DNA of 64,000 nucleotides from Caccoplasma sp905210875 (GCA_963931635.1 OZ007034.1:806001-870000), one strand, 5' to 3'; numbered from the stretch's first letter, positions 9,801-18,426 are shown. Program-made: numbers and translations. Notes: generated by a model not told the origin, from the letters alone.

Positions 9801-9932
9801 GGTACCGGTGTATTCTTCGGCATGATAGCCGCCGTAGTCATCGGCATACTGCTGGTTCCCTTCTTCTTTGTCTACATCTATAAACTCAAAGCCATTTTCT
9901 CCGAAAAAAAGCTGAAAGTAAAACGCTCATGA
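6810..9932 (+). CDS. RND efflux pump inner-membrane transporter (AcrB family)
   Basis: A 1040-residue proton-driven transporter with the standard 12-helix layout and two large periplasmic loops. N-terminal FFIDHPVFSMVISILIVIVG and IDQYPQITPPVVKISASYPGA are typical of hydrophobe/amphiphile efflux-1 (HAE1) pumps. TM4 contains GIVVDDAIVVVENVERI with the paired Asp of the proton relay; the TM10-11 region has GLVMLMGMAAKNAILIVEFA with the partner Lys. Length is normal for the family. It lies between its adaptor and outer-membrane partner, overlapping the latter by 4 bases, so translation is coupled. Confidence 0.95.
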   Translation: MKVNFFIDHPVFSMVISILIVIVGFIGLTLLPIDQYPQITPPVVKISASYPGASATTVSQAVATPIEQELNGTPGMIYMESSSSNSGGFSATVTFDVSTDANLAAVEVQNRLKLAESRLPGEVVQNGISVEKQAASQLMTICLTSNDPKFDEIYLSNFATLNVVDLLRRIPGVGRVSNVGSRYYAMQIWVQPDKLASFGLTVKDLQTALKDQNTEAAAGVLGQQPVSNVDITIPITTQGRLSTVSQFEDIVVRANPDGSIIRLSDVARVSLEASSYNTESGINGGNAAVLSIYMLPGANAMEVAENVKASMEEISHNFPDGLSYEIPFDMTTYISESIHEVYKTLFEALFLVIIVVFFSLQSWRATLIPVVAVPISLVGTFGFMLIFGFSLNMLTLLGLVLAIGIVVDDAIVVVENVERIMDDERLSPYEATKKAMNGLSSALIATSLVLVAVFVPVSFLSGITGMLYRQFTVTIAVSVIISTVVALTLSPVMCSLILRPNDPNKKKNIVFRYINLWLHTGNHKYMNGIRACIANPRRIMTAFGIGLVVIFVLNRIIPTSFLPTEDQGYFKVELELPEGATLERTRTVTNRAIEYIMNDPSVAYVQNVTGSSPRVGTNQARSELTVILKAWDEREDESIDDIMARIRGELEKYPESKVYLSTPPVIPGLGSSGGFEMQLEARGDATFDNLVQAVDTLMFYASQQKELAGLSSSLQAEIPQLYFNVDRDKVKFAGVPLTDVFSTMKAYTGSVYVNDFNMFNRIYRVYIQAEASYRKFKENLNLFFVRGKDNAMIPLTSLGDASYTTGPGSIKRFNMFNAAVIRGEAGKGYSTGQAMNTLEEIVQQHLPSNIGVEWSGLSYQEKKAGGQTGLILALVFVFVFLFLAALYESWIIPIAILLSLPVAALGAYLGIWVCGLENDVYFQIGLVMLMGMAAKNAILIVEFAKEQVDAGTPLIEATLNAARLRFRPILMTSLAFILGMLPMVLASGPGSASRQAIGTGVFFGMIAAVVIGILLVPFFFVYIYKLKAIFSEKKLKVKRS

Positions 9933-11314
9933 AAAAGACCCGATACATCGCCCTTCTGCTCGGCGCGCTCGTGCTCGTCACAGTAACATCGTGCAAGGTC
10001 GGGAAGAAATATACCCGACCCGAAATGACGCTTCCCGAACGCATCGACTCAGCCTCATCGCTTCCCGATTCCTTCTCGATTGCCGATATGCAATGGTGGA
10101 CCGTCTATACCGACACCATATTGCAGAACCTCATCACACAGACACTCGAACACAACAAGGACATGCTCGCCGCCTCGGCCCGCATCAAGGAACTGGCCGC
10201 CCTGCGACGCGTCGACATCAGCAAGATATTTCCCCAAATCAACGGACGCATCTATGCCGATAAGGACGCCACCAATTACGGTGGAAACAATTACGAAAAC
10301 GACCCCGAACTTCACGTTCGCGCCCTTCTCTCGTGGGAGGTCGACCTCTGGGGCAAACTGCGGTGGGGCGCCGAACGCAGCAAGGCCCAGCTGCTCGAAG
10401 CCATAGAAAACCAGCGGGCTCTGCAAGTGAGCCTCGTGGCACAGGTGGCGCAGTCGTACTACGAACTGATAGCCCTCGACCACCAACTGGCCATCGTAAA
10501 GCAGACCCTCCATGCCCGCGAAGAGGGCGTGCGACTGGCCCGGCTGCGTTTTGAGGGCGGCCTCACCTCCGAAACCTCCTTCCAGCAGGCCCGCGTGGAG
10601 CTGGCCCGCACCGCCACCCTCGTGCCCGACCTCGAACGCTCCATCGCCATCAAGAAAAACGAAATAGCCCTGCTCACCGGCACATTCCCGCGTGAGATAG
10701 CCCGACAGACCGACCGTCACATCAACCGGCTACCCCAGTACCTACCGGCAGGTCTGCCCTCGGCTCTGCTCGAACGCCGCCCCGACGTGAGAGCTGCCGA
10801 GAAAGCCCTCATGGCCGCCAATGCCGAAGTGGGTATCGCCTTTACCAGCATGTTCCCGCAAATCACACTCACGGCCGAGTTTGGCATGGAAAGCGACGAC
10901 ATCAAGAACATCTTCCAGTCGCCCGCCCATTTCCTGAGCGGGACACTCCTTACCCCGCTCTTCAACATGGGTAAGAACATCTCACAGCACAAGGCCCAAA
11001 AGGCCGCCTACGAACGCAGCGTCTACCTCTATGAGAAGCAGGTGCTGATAGCCTTTAAAGATGTGCATGACGCCATCGTCACCTACAACATGAGCGAAGA
11101 GGTATTCAATACCCGCCAGAAACTCGAACAGGCGGCATACAGCAACAACCAGTTGGCCCACCTGCAATATATCAACGGATACATCAGCTACCTCGACGTG
11201 CTCGACGCACAACGTGGATACTTCGATGCACAAATCAGTCTCAACGAGGCTATTCTCGGCAAGCAACTGGCCTTTATACAACTCTACAAGGCTCTGGGCG
11301 GCGGCTGGCAATAA
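9929..11314 (+). CDS. outer-membrane efflux channel, TolC/NodT family lipoprotein
   Basis: A 461-residue outer membrane factor completing the tripartite pump. The signal peptide ends in a lipobox-like VTVTSC, so it is probably lipidated like OprM. The two tandem outer-membrane-efflux repeats are visible, with WWTVYTDTILQNLITQTLEHNKDML in the first, LLERRPDVRAAEKALMAANAEVGIA in the middle and the second half to residue 455. The start codon overlaps the pump stop codon (ATGA). The order adaptor-pump-channel is the common Bacteroidota arrangement. Confidence 0.93.
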   Translation: MKKTRYIALLLGALVLVTVTSCKVGKKYTRPEMTLPERIDSASSLPDSFSIADMQWWTVYTDTILQNLITQTLEHNKDMLAASARIKELAALRRVDISKIFPQINGRIYADKDATNYGGNNYENDPELHVRALLSWEVDLWGKLRWGAERSKAQLLEAIENQRALQVSLVAQVAQSYYELIALDHQLAIVKQTLHAREEGVRLARLRFEGGLTSETSFQQARVELARTATLVPDLERSIAIKKNEIALLTGTFPREIARQTDRHINRLPQYLPAGLPSALLERRPDVRAAEKALMAANAEVGIAFTSMFPQITLTAEFGMESDDIKNIFQSPAHFLSGTLLTPLFNMGKNISQHKAQKAAYERSVYLYEKQVLIAFKDVHDAIVTYNMSEEVFNTRQKLEQAAYSNNQLAHLQYINGYISYLDVLDAQRGYFDAQISLNEAILGKQLAFIQLYKALGGGWQ

Positions 11315-11350
11315 AAAAGATACTTTGCATCGGTTCTGCCCATCTTTTTT
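11313..11350 (+). terminator. possible terminator after the efflux operon
   Basis: AAAAAAGAT at 11313-11321 pairs with ATCTTTTTT at 11342-11350. The stem is AT-rich with a 20-base loop, so this is a weak candidate. Confidence 0.35.
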
Positions 11351-11446
11351 GAGGCATTGGTTGCTATAGATTCATGGGACCCCGAGGCCGGAATCTCCGG
11401 CCGACATTTTCCCCTACCTATATCAAACCCTCAAACAACCACCATT

Positions 11447-12322
11447 ATGAAAATAGCCATGAGCGGAGCCAGCGGTTTTGTAGGAACCAGCCTCTCCCTG
11501 TTTCTAAGTAACGAAGGGCACGAAATCATTCCATTGGGACGAGAACTGTTCCGTCCCGAAAACGAGGCCGCATTGTGCCGCATACTCTCGACCTGTCACG
11601 CGGTCGTCAATCTGGCCGGCGCACCCATCAACAAGCGCTGGACCCGCACCTACAAGCATCAACTCATCGACAGCCGGGTAACCGTAACCCGCAGCCTGAC
11701 ACGGGCCATGAAAAAGAGCAGGCACTCTCCGGCAATCTTTGTATCGACATCGGCTGTCGGATATTACCCCAGTTGGGGCGAATGGGACGAATACAACGAT
11801 GTATGTGGCAACGACTTCCTGGCCCACTTGTGCAAGGAGTGGGAAGCCGCCGCACACGAATGTCCCGAAGATACCCGGCTGGTCATCACCCGATTCGGCA
11901 TAGTTCTCTCGCGTGACGGAGGCGTTCTGCCTCCGCTACTGGATATCCAACACAGGGTACATGCAGGCGTCATTATCGGAAACGGTCAACAGCCCTTTCC
12001 CTGGATAAGCCTGCCCGACCTCTGCCGAGCCTACTCCTTGCTGCTGCGCGACAACCGGCTGAGTGGGGTCTTCAACTTTACCGTCCCCTGCGGCATTACA
12101 CAACGCGAGCTGGCTCGCGACTTGGCTCGTATCGAGCACATCGAGCGTCTGATAAAAATTCCACGACTGTTCTTCCGCATGCTCTATGGGGAACGCTCCC
12201 ATTTTATCACCGAAGGCCAGTGGGTCTCCCCCACACGATTGCAGGAGGCTGGATTCATCTTTCACCACTCCACTTTACAATCTTTCTTAAAAGGTGTATC
12301 GAGTCCGGTGGGAGAAGAATAA
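11447..12322 (+). CDS. TIGR01777-family NAD-dependent epimerase/dehydratase
   Basis: A 291-residue short-chain-dehydrogenase-like protein. The N-terminus MKIAMSGASGFVGTSL carries the GxxGxxG dinucleotide-binding loop; VNLAGAPINKRWT and ISTSAVGYYP-like FVSTSAVGYYPSWGEWDE are hallmarks of the TIGR01777 (YfcH-like) group. The C-terminal DUF1731 region (ITEGQWVSPTRLQEAGFIFHH) is present. The ATG at 11447 was chosen because the homology starts at it; the frame stays open for 30 codons upstream but that part has no fold. Its substrate in any bacterium is not firmly known. It follows the efflux operon by 132 bases. Confidence 0.87.
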   Translation: MKIAMSGASGFVGTSLSLFLSNEGHEIIPLGRELFRPENEAALCRILSTCHAVVNLAGAPINKRWTRTYKHQLIDSRVTVTRSLTRAMKKSRHSPAIFVSTSAVGYYPSWGEWDEYNDVCGNDFLAHLCKEWEAAAHECPEDTRLVITRFGIVLSRDGGVLPPLLDIQHRVHAGVIIGNGQQPFPWISLPDLCRAYSLLLRDNRLSGVFNFTVPCGITQRELARDLARIEHIERLIKIPRLFFRMLYGERSHFITEGQWVSPTRLQEAGFIFHHSTLQSFLKGVSSPVGEE

Positions 12323-12428
12323 TTTCCCCCCTTGCCCGCTAAAAAACGGAATAACGACACCCTGACACGGGAAATGACGCAAAAAATTTTTCCCTTACCC
12401 GCGTCATCAACTTACAGGAACAAATTTC

Positions 12429-12436
12429 TATCTTTG
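12429..12436 (+). promoter_or_regulatory. -7 box of the EFR1 gene
   Basis: TATCTTTG, 25 bases before the ATG at 12462. Confidence 0.5.
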
Positions 12437-12461
12437 TCGGGAATCGTCAAAATGAGGTGTC

Positions 12462-13253
12462 ATGAAAAATTCTTGTACACATACCATTTATTTCAGTGCG
12501 ACAGGCACCACCCGCAAAATCGCCGATGCCGTAGCCCAAGGAATCGCACTGCCCGACATACAGCGCACCGACCTGCTACTCCACCCTCAGACCGCACCTC
12601 TGACCCTCACACCCGACGACATCGCCATCTTCGCCATGCCGGTATATGCCGGCCGCATACCGACCGTAACCGTTGACTCCCTGCGACAGATACGGGGTAA
12701 AAACACTCCGGCCATTATCGTCTGCGTATATGGAAACCGTCACTACGACGACGCGCTGCTCGAACTGAGAGATGTGGTCGAAGAGCAGGGTTTTTCGGTC
12801 ATCTCGGCAGGACTCTTTATTGCCCAACATTCCATCTTCCCCCAAGTGGCCGCCGGACGCCCCGACGACAACGACCTGGCCGAAGCCCGGCAACTCGGCA
12901 GCCAAAGCCGTGAATGGCTCGCCACGCACCCCGACTGGGCCACGGCTCCCCGCATCGAAGTACCGGGACACTACCCCTACCGCCCGACCATGAACCCGCC
13001 ACTCAAACCCAAAACCAGCCGGCAATGCAACCGCTGCGGCATCTGTGCCACACAATGTCCCGTGGGAGCCATCGACAAGAACGACCCACGCCGCATCGAC
13101 AAAGAGCGTTGCCTCTCCTGTGCCCACTGCATCGCCGTATGCCCCCGACACGCCAAACATTTCGGAGGACTGATTTACCGCCTTGCTGCCCGCCAGTTTT
13201 TCAAGAAATTTTCTGCCCCACAGAAAAACTACTGCATTTTCCGCACAGCCTGA
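12462..13253 (+). CDS. EFR1-type flavodoxin/ferredoxin fusion protein
   Basis: A 263-residue cytoplasmic electron-transfer protein. The N-terminal half is a flavodoxin-like fold with the FMN phosphate loop FSATGTTRK (residues about 9-17). The C-terminal part carries two 4Fe-4S clusters: CNRCGICATQCP (Cys189, 192, 195, 199) and CLSCAHCIAVCP (Cys217, 220, 223, 227). This order is that of EFR1-family ferredoxins in anaerobes. Its redox partner is unknown. It is a single-gene unit with its own promoter, followed by a GC-rich palindrome. Confidence 0.88.
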   Translation: MKNSCTHTIYFSATGTTRKIADAVAQGIALPDIQRTDLLLHPQTAPLTLTPDDIAIFAMPVYAGRIPTVTVDSLRQIRGKNTPAIIVCVYGNRHYDDALLELRDVVEEQGFSVISAGLFIAQHSIFPQVAAGRPDDNDLAEARQLGSQSREWLATHPDWATAPRIEVPGHYPYRPTMNPPLKPKTSRQCNRCGICATQCPVGAIDKNDPRRIDKERCLSCAHCIAVCPRHAKHFGGLIYRLAARQFFKKFSAPQKNYCIFRTA

Positions 13254-13277
13254 CCCCATTTTTATACCAGAATACAA

Positions 13278-13313
13278 CGAAGGGGTGCGACTTGGCCAAG
13301 TCGCACCCCTTCG
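13278..13313 (+). terminator. perfect 16-bp palindromic hairpin after the EFR1 gene
   Basis: The arms 13278-13293 and 13298-13313 are perfectly complementary around GGCC; the whole is a palindrome. It is placed like a terminator but neither strand has a long T run after it, so it could instead be a stabilising or repetitive palindrome. Confidence 0.5.
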
Positions 13314-13338
13314 TATAAAATAGGAATCTCCTAATGAT

Positions 13339-13373
13339 GTCCCGTTTTTGTCCCGGCCGAAAAATCAAATACC
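13339..13373 (-). repeat. 35-bp conserved element after tRNA-Pro, copy 1
   Basis: Identical base for base to 27629-27663. Both copies lie just 3' of a minus-strand tRNA-Pro gene and include the distal arm and T-rich tail of its terminator. Confidence 0.9.
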
Positions 13374-13410
13374 ACTTAACCATCTCTCTACAAGACAATT
13401 AAGTGGTATT
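13361..13410 (-). terminator. terminator of tRNA-Pro(CGG)
   Basis: Twelve-bp stem: 13368-13379 pairs with 13399-13410, and the minus strand continues into TGATTTTT. Confidence 0.7.
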
Positions 13411-13413
13411 GTG

Positions 13414-13486
13414 TCGGGGTGAGAAGACTCGAACTTCCGACCTCCACGTCCCGAACGTGGCGCGCTGCCAACTGTGCTACACCCCG
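13414..13486 (-). tRNA. tRNA-Pro (anticodon CGG)
   Basis: A 73-nt cloverleaf: acceptor CGGGGTG/CACCCCG with discriminator A, D arm GCAC/GCGC, anticodon stem CCACG/CGTGG with loop TTCGGGA, T loop TTCGAGT. The 3' CCA is not encoded. Confidence 0.93.
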
Positions 13487-13502
13487 ATTGGCTTTGCGTG
13501 CG

Positions 13503-13510
13503 CAAAGGTA
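13503..13510 (-). promoter_or_regulatory. -7 box of tRNA-Pro(CGG)
   Basis: TACCTTTG on the minus strand, 16 bases before the tRNA 5' end; the same box and adjacent GCGC occur at the other tRNA-Pro. Confidence 0.6.
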
Positions 13511-13582
13511 ATGCTTTGATTTGAATTTATCAAACATATCCCCGGTAATTTTTTTGTACGGCACACAACATGAGCCGCAACT

Positions 13583-16500
13583 TTATGTCTCGACGACCAC
13601 CACGCGGCTGCGACCGTTGGCGACACGCTGCACCTGCACCTGCACCGAAATACGTTCGGTCATCTCGGCCACGTGCGAAATGACCCCTATCTTGCGTCCC
13701 TGTATCTGCAAATGTTCGAGAGCCGCCATCGCCATGCGCAGGGTCTCGGCGTCGAGCGAACCGAACCCTTCGTCGATAAAAAGCGACTCGATATTCATGC
13801 GGTAAGACGACAGCGACGAAAGCCCCAGGGCCAGAGCCAGGGATATGAGAAACGACTCCCCGCCCGAGAGTGTATGCACGCTGCGCACCTCGCCCAGCAT
13901 ATCGTTGTCGACTACCTGCAAGGCCAGCCGTTCGGGAACACGTTGCAGCGTATACCGCGACGACAGACTCTGCAAGTGAAGGTTGGCGTAAATCAGCAGA
14001 CGGTCGAGGGTATACCCCTGCGCAATGCGCCGGAACTTCTGCCCGTCGGCCGAGCCGAAAAGCTTGTTGAGGCGCTCCCAGTTTTCCGCCTCGGGCAGTA
14101 GCGCCAGCCGCTCTTTCTCGATGCGGGCCCGCTCCTGTCGGTTCTTACGGTCGGCAGCCAGGCGGGCATTTATCTCGGCCAGGCGGGTAGCTTGCTGTTG
14201 CCGTATGGCGGTCTGCTCGGCCAAGAGGCCAGGCAGTTGCGCAAGGACTTCGGGCGAAGGGCGTTCGGGAGCCGCATCGTGGCGTGCCAACGCCTCGACC
14301 CGCTCCTTACAGCGGGTAGTGGCAGCAGCAAGTTGCTCACGCAGCAGCGAGAGGGTCTTTTTCTCGTCGGCCACCCAACCGGGGGTATGGGCAAAAAGCT
14401 CCGGCAAGGTCGCCGGCCCTATCTCTTCGTGGCGGGAAAGCCACTCACCCACCTCGGCCTGTGCCGAGGCGATGCGCTGTTGCAGATCGGCCAGATGGCT
14501 GTCGAGTTGCTTTACGGTACCGTTCAGATTCTCGGCGCGGCTCTTCGATTCGGTATAGGCCTGGCTCTCCCGGGTCAGAAGCTGGTCGAGCCGGCGGCTT
14601 TCGCTATCGTGCCGGGCTTCGACCTCGGCCAGGGTGCAGCCCCCCAACAGAGCCCGACGCTGCGTCGCCAACTCGGCACTTGAACGGCGGGCCTCGTCGA
14701 GGGTAAGACGGTCATTTTTTTCGATGGATTCGAGCTTTTTCACGTTTTCATCGAGAAGAGGCAGCTGTTGGGCAGCGGCCTCGGCCACACTCCGGCACTG
14801 CAACAGGGCAGCCTGGTTGTCGTTCCAAGCGGCGGCATAGCCGCCAAGCCGCTCTTCGAGCTGCGGCTCCTGCCGCCAGCCGGGCAACACGGGCGAGAGC
14901 AACTCTTCGAGCCGGCCCTCCTTCTCGGCCTTTTGGGCCGTGAACGTCTCGATGCGGGAACGGTGTGAGGCGCCAGCCTGACGCAGGTATTCGATTTGCC
15001 CCACGAGGGTTTCGAGTTTCGCGGCCACCGACTTCTTCTGTTGCTCCAACTCCTGCTCCTGCATGGTTCTGACCTCTACCTCGTCTACACAATGGTGTCT
15101 GCTACCACACACGGGGCAGGGCTCGCCCTCGACAAGACGGGAGCGCAGGAGGTAGACCTCGCTCGGCAGCATCGCATCGAGCCGACGGCTCTCTTCCTGC
15201 AAGCGGAGCTGCTCGGCCTCGCTCTGCTGCATGAGGGTCTCGTTCTTTGCCTGCATACGGGTCTCGGCATCGAGTGCCTGTGCTGTCTGGGAGAGTGCAG
15301 CCAACAGTTCGCGTATCAGAGGCACCTGGGCCACAAGCGGTGCATAGGCGATGTTTTTCTCTATCCAGGCTTCGAGACGCACCCGCTCACGGTCGTTCTT
15401 TTCGAACGCGGCCTGCTGGGCTGTGCGCTCGGTCAAGGCCTGTTGCAGGTCGGCCACGGCGCGGGCGTGGGCTTTTTCGGCGGCAGCCAGCGTCTCACGG
15501 CCCACAGCAAGAGCCAAATCAAAGTCGGCTGCCCGGCGACGCTCGTCGGCAAGAGCCTCCCATTCGTTTTTGAGGCAAAGCTGCTTCTTCTCCAAATCGA
15601 GTTTGGCAGCCGCCCGGCGGTCAAGTTCTTCCTTGCAATGATGCTCCTCGGCTTTAAGGGCTGCGCTGCGGGTAAGAGCGGCCTTACGCTCCTCGTCGCA
15701 GCGGCGAACGGTCTGGTAGGCATCGCGTATCTCCTGCACCAGGTCATACCGCTCCATGTGTACACGACGGTCGCGGGCCTGTTCATTGGCGGCCTCGGCC
15801 CGGAGACGCTCGGCTTCGGCCTCGGCCTGCAAAGCGGCCTGTTTCTGCCGCTCCTCGACCCAGCGCATCTGGGCCTTCAACTCATCGCACCGCCGGACAG
15901 CCTCGACTTCGGCCTGTCGGCAAGCGGCAAGCTCATCGAGCAGGGCCGCCTCCTCGGTATCCGTCAGCAGGGGGACAAAATCCATCTGCCTGAACAGGGA
16001 CTCGTAACGCTCCTGCATCTCCTTGTTGCGGGCATAGAGGGCTTGCGACAGCTGGGAATAGATTTCGGTGCCGGTAAGTTTTTCGAGCAAATCGGCCTTC
16101 TCCTCCTCAGGGGCTTTCAGGAAAGTGGCAAAGTCGCCCTGCGCCAGGAGCACCGCCCGGGTAAACTGCTCGAAGGTGAGCCCCAGCAACTGGGTGATGC
16201 GCCGCAAAAGCTCGCCCTTCCCGCCCTGCTCCTCACCTCCCGTAGAGAGATTATGCAGCCTTATCTCCGAGGGCTGCAACGACCCTTCGGCCCGGCCTCT
16301 GGCACGCCGCACCGACCAGCGGGCCCGGAACAGTTCGCCATTGACGGCACAGAAATCGACCTCGGCATATCCCTCGGCAGCTCCTCTTCGCAACAGTGAG
16401 CGGCAATCGTTCTGCGAGAGGGTCTTGTCGGCCACATCGGCGAGCAGCACTCCGTTTTCGCGGGCCCGGTTCATGCGGGGCGTCTTGTCGAAAAGGGCCA

Positions 16501-16654
16501 GGCACAAGGCATCGAGCAATGTCGACTTGCCGGCCCCGGTGGGACCGGTAATGGCAAACAGTCCGGCCGAAGCCAACGGCTCCGCGGCAAACTCGACGGC
16601 AAACTCACCATCGAGCGAAGCCAGATTTTTTCCCCGTACAGCCATTATCTTCAT
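13583..16654 (-). CDS. sbcC: exonuclease SbcCD subunit C (SMC-like ATPase)
   Basis: A 1023-residue Rad50-type ATPase that with SbcD opens hairpins and trims DNA ends. The N-terminal Walker A is GPTGAGKSTLLDALC; the middle is long coiled coil interrupted by the zinc hook CPVCG (near residue 513); the C-terminal ABC signature is LSGGESFLISLALALGLSSL with Walker B SLFIDEGFGSLD. Its start codon overlaps the sbcD stop region by 4 bases, so the two are co-translated. High GC and repetitive coiled-coil codons create several long but spurious frames on the other strand. Confidence 0.95.
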   Translation of the reverse strand: MKIMAVRGKNLASLDGEFAVEFAAEPLASAGLFAITGPTGAGKSTLLDALCLALFDKTPRMNRARENGVLLADVADKTLSQNDCRSLLRRGAAEGYAEVDFCAVNGELFRARWSVRRARGRAEGSLQPSEIRLHNLSTGGEEQGGKGELLRRITQLLGLTFEQFTRAVLLAQGDFATFLKAPEEEKADLLEKLTGTEIYSQLSQALYARNKEMQERYESLFRQMDFVPLLTDTEEAALLDELAACRQAEVEAVRRCDELKAQMRWVEERQKQAALQAEAEAERLRAEAANEQARDRRVHMERYDLVQEIRDAYQTVRRCDEERKAALTRSAALKAEEHHCKEELDRRAAAKLDLEKKQLCLKNEWEALADERRRAADFDLALAVGRETLAAAEKAHARAVADLQQALTERTAQQAAFEKNDRERVRLEAWIEKNIAYAPLVAQVPLIRELLAALSQTAQALDAETRMQAKNETLMQQSEAEQLRLQEESRRLDAMLPSEVYLLRSRLVEGEPCPVCGSRHHCVDEVEVRTMQEQELEQQKKSVAAKLETLVGQIEYLRQAGASHRSRIETFTAQKAEKEGRLEELLSPVLPGWRQEPQLEERLGGYAAAWNDNQAALLQCRSVAEAAAQQLPLLDENVKKLESIEKNDRLTLDEARRSSAELATQRRALLGGCTLAEVEARHDSESRRLDQLLTRESQAYTESKSRAENLNGTVKQLDSHLADLQQRIASAQAEVGEWLSRHEEIGPATLPELFAHTPGWVADEKKTLSLLREQLAAATTRCKERVEALARHDAAPERPSPEVLAQLPGLLAEQTAIRQQQATRLAEINARLAADRKNRQERARIEKERLALLPEAENWERLNKLFGSADGQKFRRIAQGYTLDRLLIYANLHLQSLSSRYTLQRVPERLALQVVDNDMLGEVRSVHTLSGGESFLISLALALGLSSLSSYRMNIESLFIDEGFGSLDAETLRMAMAALEHLQIQGRKIGVISHVAEMTERISVQVQVQRVANGRSRVVVVET

Positions 16655-17847
16655 GCATTCACCTCCCTCATTATCTCTTGAAAGAGAGCCGTCATATCGG
16701 CCGGCATCTCGGTATTGAACATCTTCTTATAATAATCGTTGGCAATCTCCAACGGAGCGGCCTGCCGCCCCTCCTCTACAAACGACACGGGCACAACATC
16801 GCCCTCCCGACGGGGCAGGTCGGGTACCAGGCGGGCCAGCCGCACACGCTTCCCCACCAGTGCCGACTCGATGCGCTGCCGCAACGACGGTTCGGGGCGA
16901 GAGAGAGCGACCTTCACTTCGAGATAGGGCGACCACGCATCGGCCTCGCCCGCAGGCAACCGGTCGATGGCCGCCTCTATATCGTCGGCCGCACCACTGA
17001 CCGACACCAGCGACACCGGCGGCTCAAACGGCAGCAGCTCTATCGCCGTCGACGGTCCGTCGACCGTAACGTACACCACCCCGTGCCGGTTGTTCTTCTC
17101 AGCAAACGACATGGGTATCGGGGCTCCTGCATACCGCACATTGTCGCGGCCCGAAACCCGCTGCGCCCGGTGCAGATGACCCAGCGCCGTGTAGCATATC
17201 GAGGCGGCAAAAGCTTCGGGCGACACACATTCGAGCCCGCCGATAATCGTGCGCTCCGAACGGTCGTTCTCCGACACCTCCGCCCCCGTGGCCTGCAAAT
17301 GGCCCATCGCCACCACCGGCTTTCCCAAGCCGGAAACCTTCTCGTACAGGGCGCTGTAAAGCGATGCAACCCCCTGCGCATAATTCTCGGCCGGCGGATA
17401 ATCACCCTGCCGCAGATAGGGCACCGCCAGACAGTAAGCCTCGGGGCAACCGGCCGGACCCAGCGGCACAACGAGACGGTCGAGATCTATCGCTCCGTCG
17501 GAGGTGCGGCGCACAAGCCCCCGCACCTCAACGTGCATATCCTTGAAAAGCGGGTCGGGTGCTTCAAGACGTGCCGCCGAGTCGTGGTTGCCGGCAATGA
17601 CCACCACCTGCAACGAAGGATTCTCCTCGGTGGCCCGTCGCAAAAACCGATAAAACATCTGCTGCGAGGCAGCCGAAGGATTGGGCGAATCAAACACGTC
17701 GCCGGCAATCAGCAGCACATCGGCCTGCCGGGCCGACAGTTCGTGGCAAAGCCAGTCGAGAAAGAGCGTATGTTCAGTATGCCGTTCATACCCGTAGAAG
17801 GTCTGCCCCAAATGCCAGTCGGCCGTATGTAGTATTTTCAATGCCAT
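16651..17847 (-). CDS. sbcD: exonuclease SbcCD subunit D (Mre11-like nuclease)
   Basis: A 398-residue metallophosphoesterase nuclease. Metal-binding motifs run in order: ILHTADWHLGQ (residues about 4-14), LIAGDVFDSPNP, VVIAGNHDSAARL, then GHLQATG and YTALGHLHRAQ. The start at 17847 (MALKILH) is preferred over an upstream Met at 17919, because the -7 box at 17865-17872 lies between them and homology begins at ALKILHTADWH. It is the first gene of the sbcDC operon, whose promoter belongs to a repeated module also found before dapB. Confidence 0.94.
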   Translation of the reverse strand: MALKILHTADWHLGQTFYGYERHTEHTLFLDWLCHELSARQADVLLIAGDVFDSPNPSAASQQMFYRFLRRATEENPSLQVVVIAGNHDSAARLEAPDPLFKDMHVEVRGLVRRTSDGAIDLDRLVVPLGPAGCPEAYCLAVPYLRQGDYPPAENYAQGVASLYSALYEKVSGLGKPVVAMGHLQATGAEVSENDRSERTIIGGLECVSPEAFAASICYTALGHLHRAQRVSGRDNVRYAGAPIPMSFAEKNNRHGVVYVTVDGPSTAIELLPFEPPVSLVSVSGAADDIEAAIDRLPAGEADAWSPYLEVKVALSRPEPSLRQRIESALVGKRVRLARLVPDLPRREGDVVPVSFVEEGRQAAPLEIANDYYKKMFNTEMPADMTALFQEIMREVNA

Positions 17848-17864
17848 AAAAACAGGTTTGATGA

Positions 17865-17895
17865 CAAAGATAGCGAAAGGCGGGAGCAGAGGCAA
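17865..17895 (-). promoter_or_regulatory. sbcDC promoter inside a repeated promoter module
   Basis: On the minus strand TTG (17893-17895), a 20-base spacer, then TATCTTTG (17865-17872). The predicted leader is very short, about 10 bases. Confidence 0.65.
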
Positions 17896-17950
17896 GGAGA
17901 AAACAAAGTTTTCATCCATTGCCTCTGCCTATCCGAATCCTGTCTTCCGT
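17866..17950 (-). repeat. conserved promoter module, copy 1 (sbcD)
   Basis: About 85 bp aligning without gaps to 44672-44757 at the dapB promoter. Shared blocks include TAGCGAAAGG, GAAAACAAAGTTTT and CCGAATCCTGT. In this copy GCAGAGGCAA and TTGCCTCTGC form a perfect 10-bp inverted repeat around the central block. The rest of the 17951-18266 gap holds a 7-bp inverted repeat (18037-18053) and no gene that I can support. Confidence 0.75.
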
Positions 17951-18266
17951 AAAGATAACATAAGACAATCGCAGAGAAAGAGGCAAAAACAACATTTCTC
18001 ATCTCTTTCATTAGCCGAGCCGACAACCATTTTAATAACAGCTGGCAGCTGTTGCAAAGACAAGCAACGGGAACAAAGAGCCAAGTCAGATTACCACCCA
18101 AAGCGACTCCCGGCATCCTTTACAGAAGGCTGCTCGACCTCAATCCCAGAGATAAACCTATTCGCTAAACATCACCATACTACCCCGGAATAAAAGCACG
18201 AGAAAGAAAAAAAGGATAAAACGACATTTTTTTCTCAAAAAATTAGGCAGATTCAAAAAAAGCATC

Positions 18267-18274
18267 TACATTTG
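18267..18274 (+). promoter_or_regulatory. -7 box of tRNA-Phe
   Basis: TACATTTG, 16 bases before the tRNA. Confidence 0.6.
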
Positions 18275-18290
18275 CACACGCAAAAGCGAT

Positions 18291-18363
18291 GGTGCCATAG
18301 CTCAGATGGTAGAGCAAAGGACTGAAAATCCTTGTGTCCCCGGTTCGATTCCTGGTGGCACCA
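18291..18363 (+). tRNA. tRNA-Phe (anticodon GAA)
   Basis: A 73-nt cloverleaf: acceptor GGTGCCA/TGGCACC, discriminator A, anticodon stem AAGGA/TCCTT with loop CTGAAAA, T loop TTCGATT. It is intact and flanks the integrase of a mobile-element remnant, so its 3' end is the probable integration target. Confidence 0.94.
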
Positions 18364-18387
18364 CAGCAAAGAAAAGCAAAACAATGT

Positions 18388-18426
18388 AAAATCCTGATTT
18401 TCAACGAAAATCGGGATTTTTTATTT
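18388..18426 (+). terminator. terminator of tRNA-Phe
   Basis: The stem pairs AAATCCTGATTTTC with GAAAATCGGGATTT (one G-U pair), followed by a T-rich tail. Confidence 0.75.

Noticed and set aside
14996..16399. 467-codon plus-strand frame opposite sbcC
   Set aside because: Leu/Gly-rich antisense of the coiled coil; no start context or homology.
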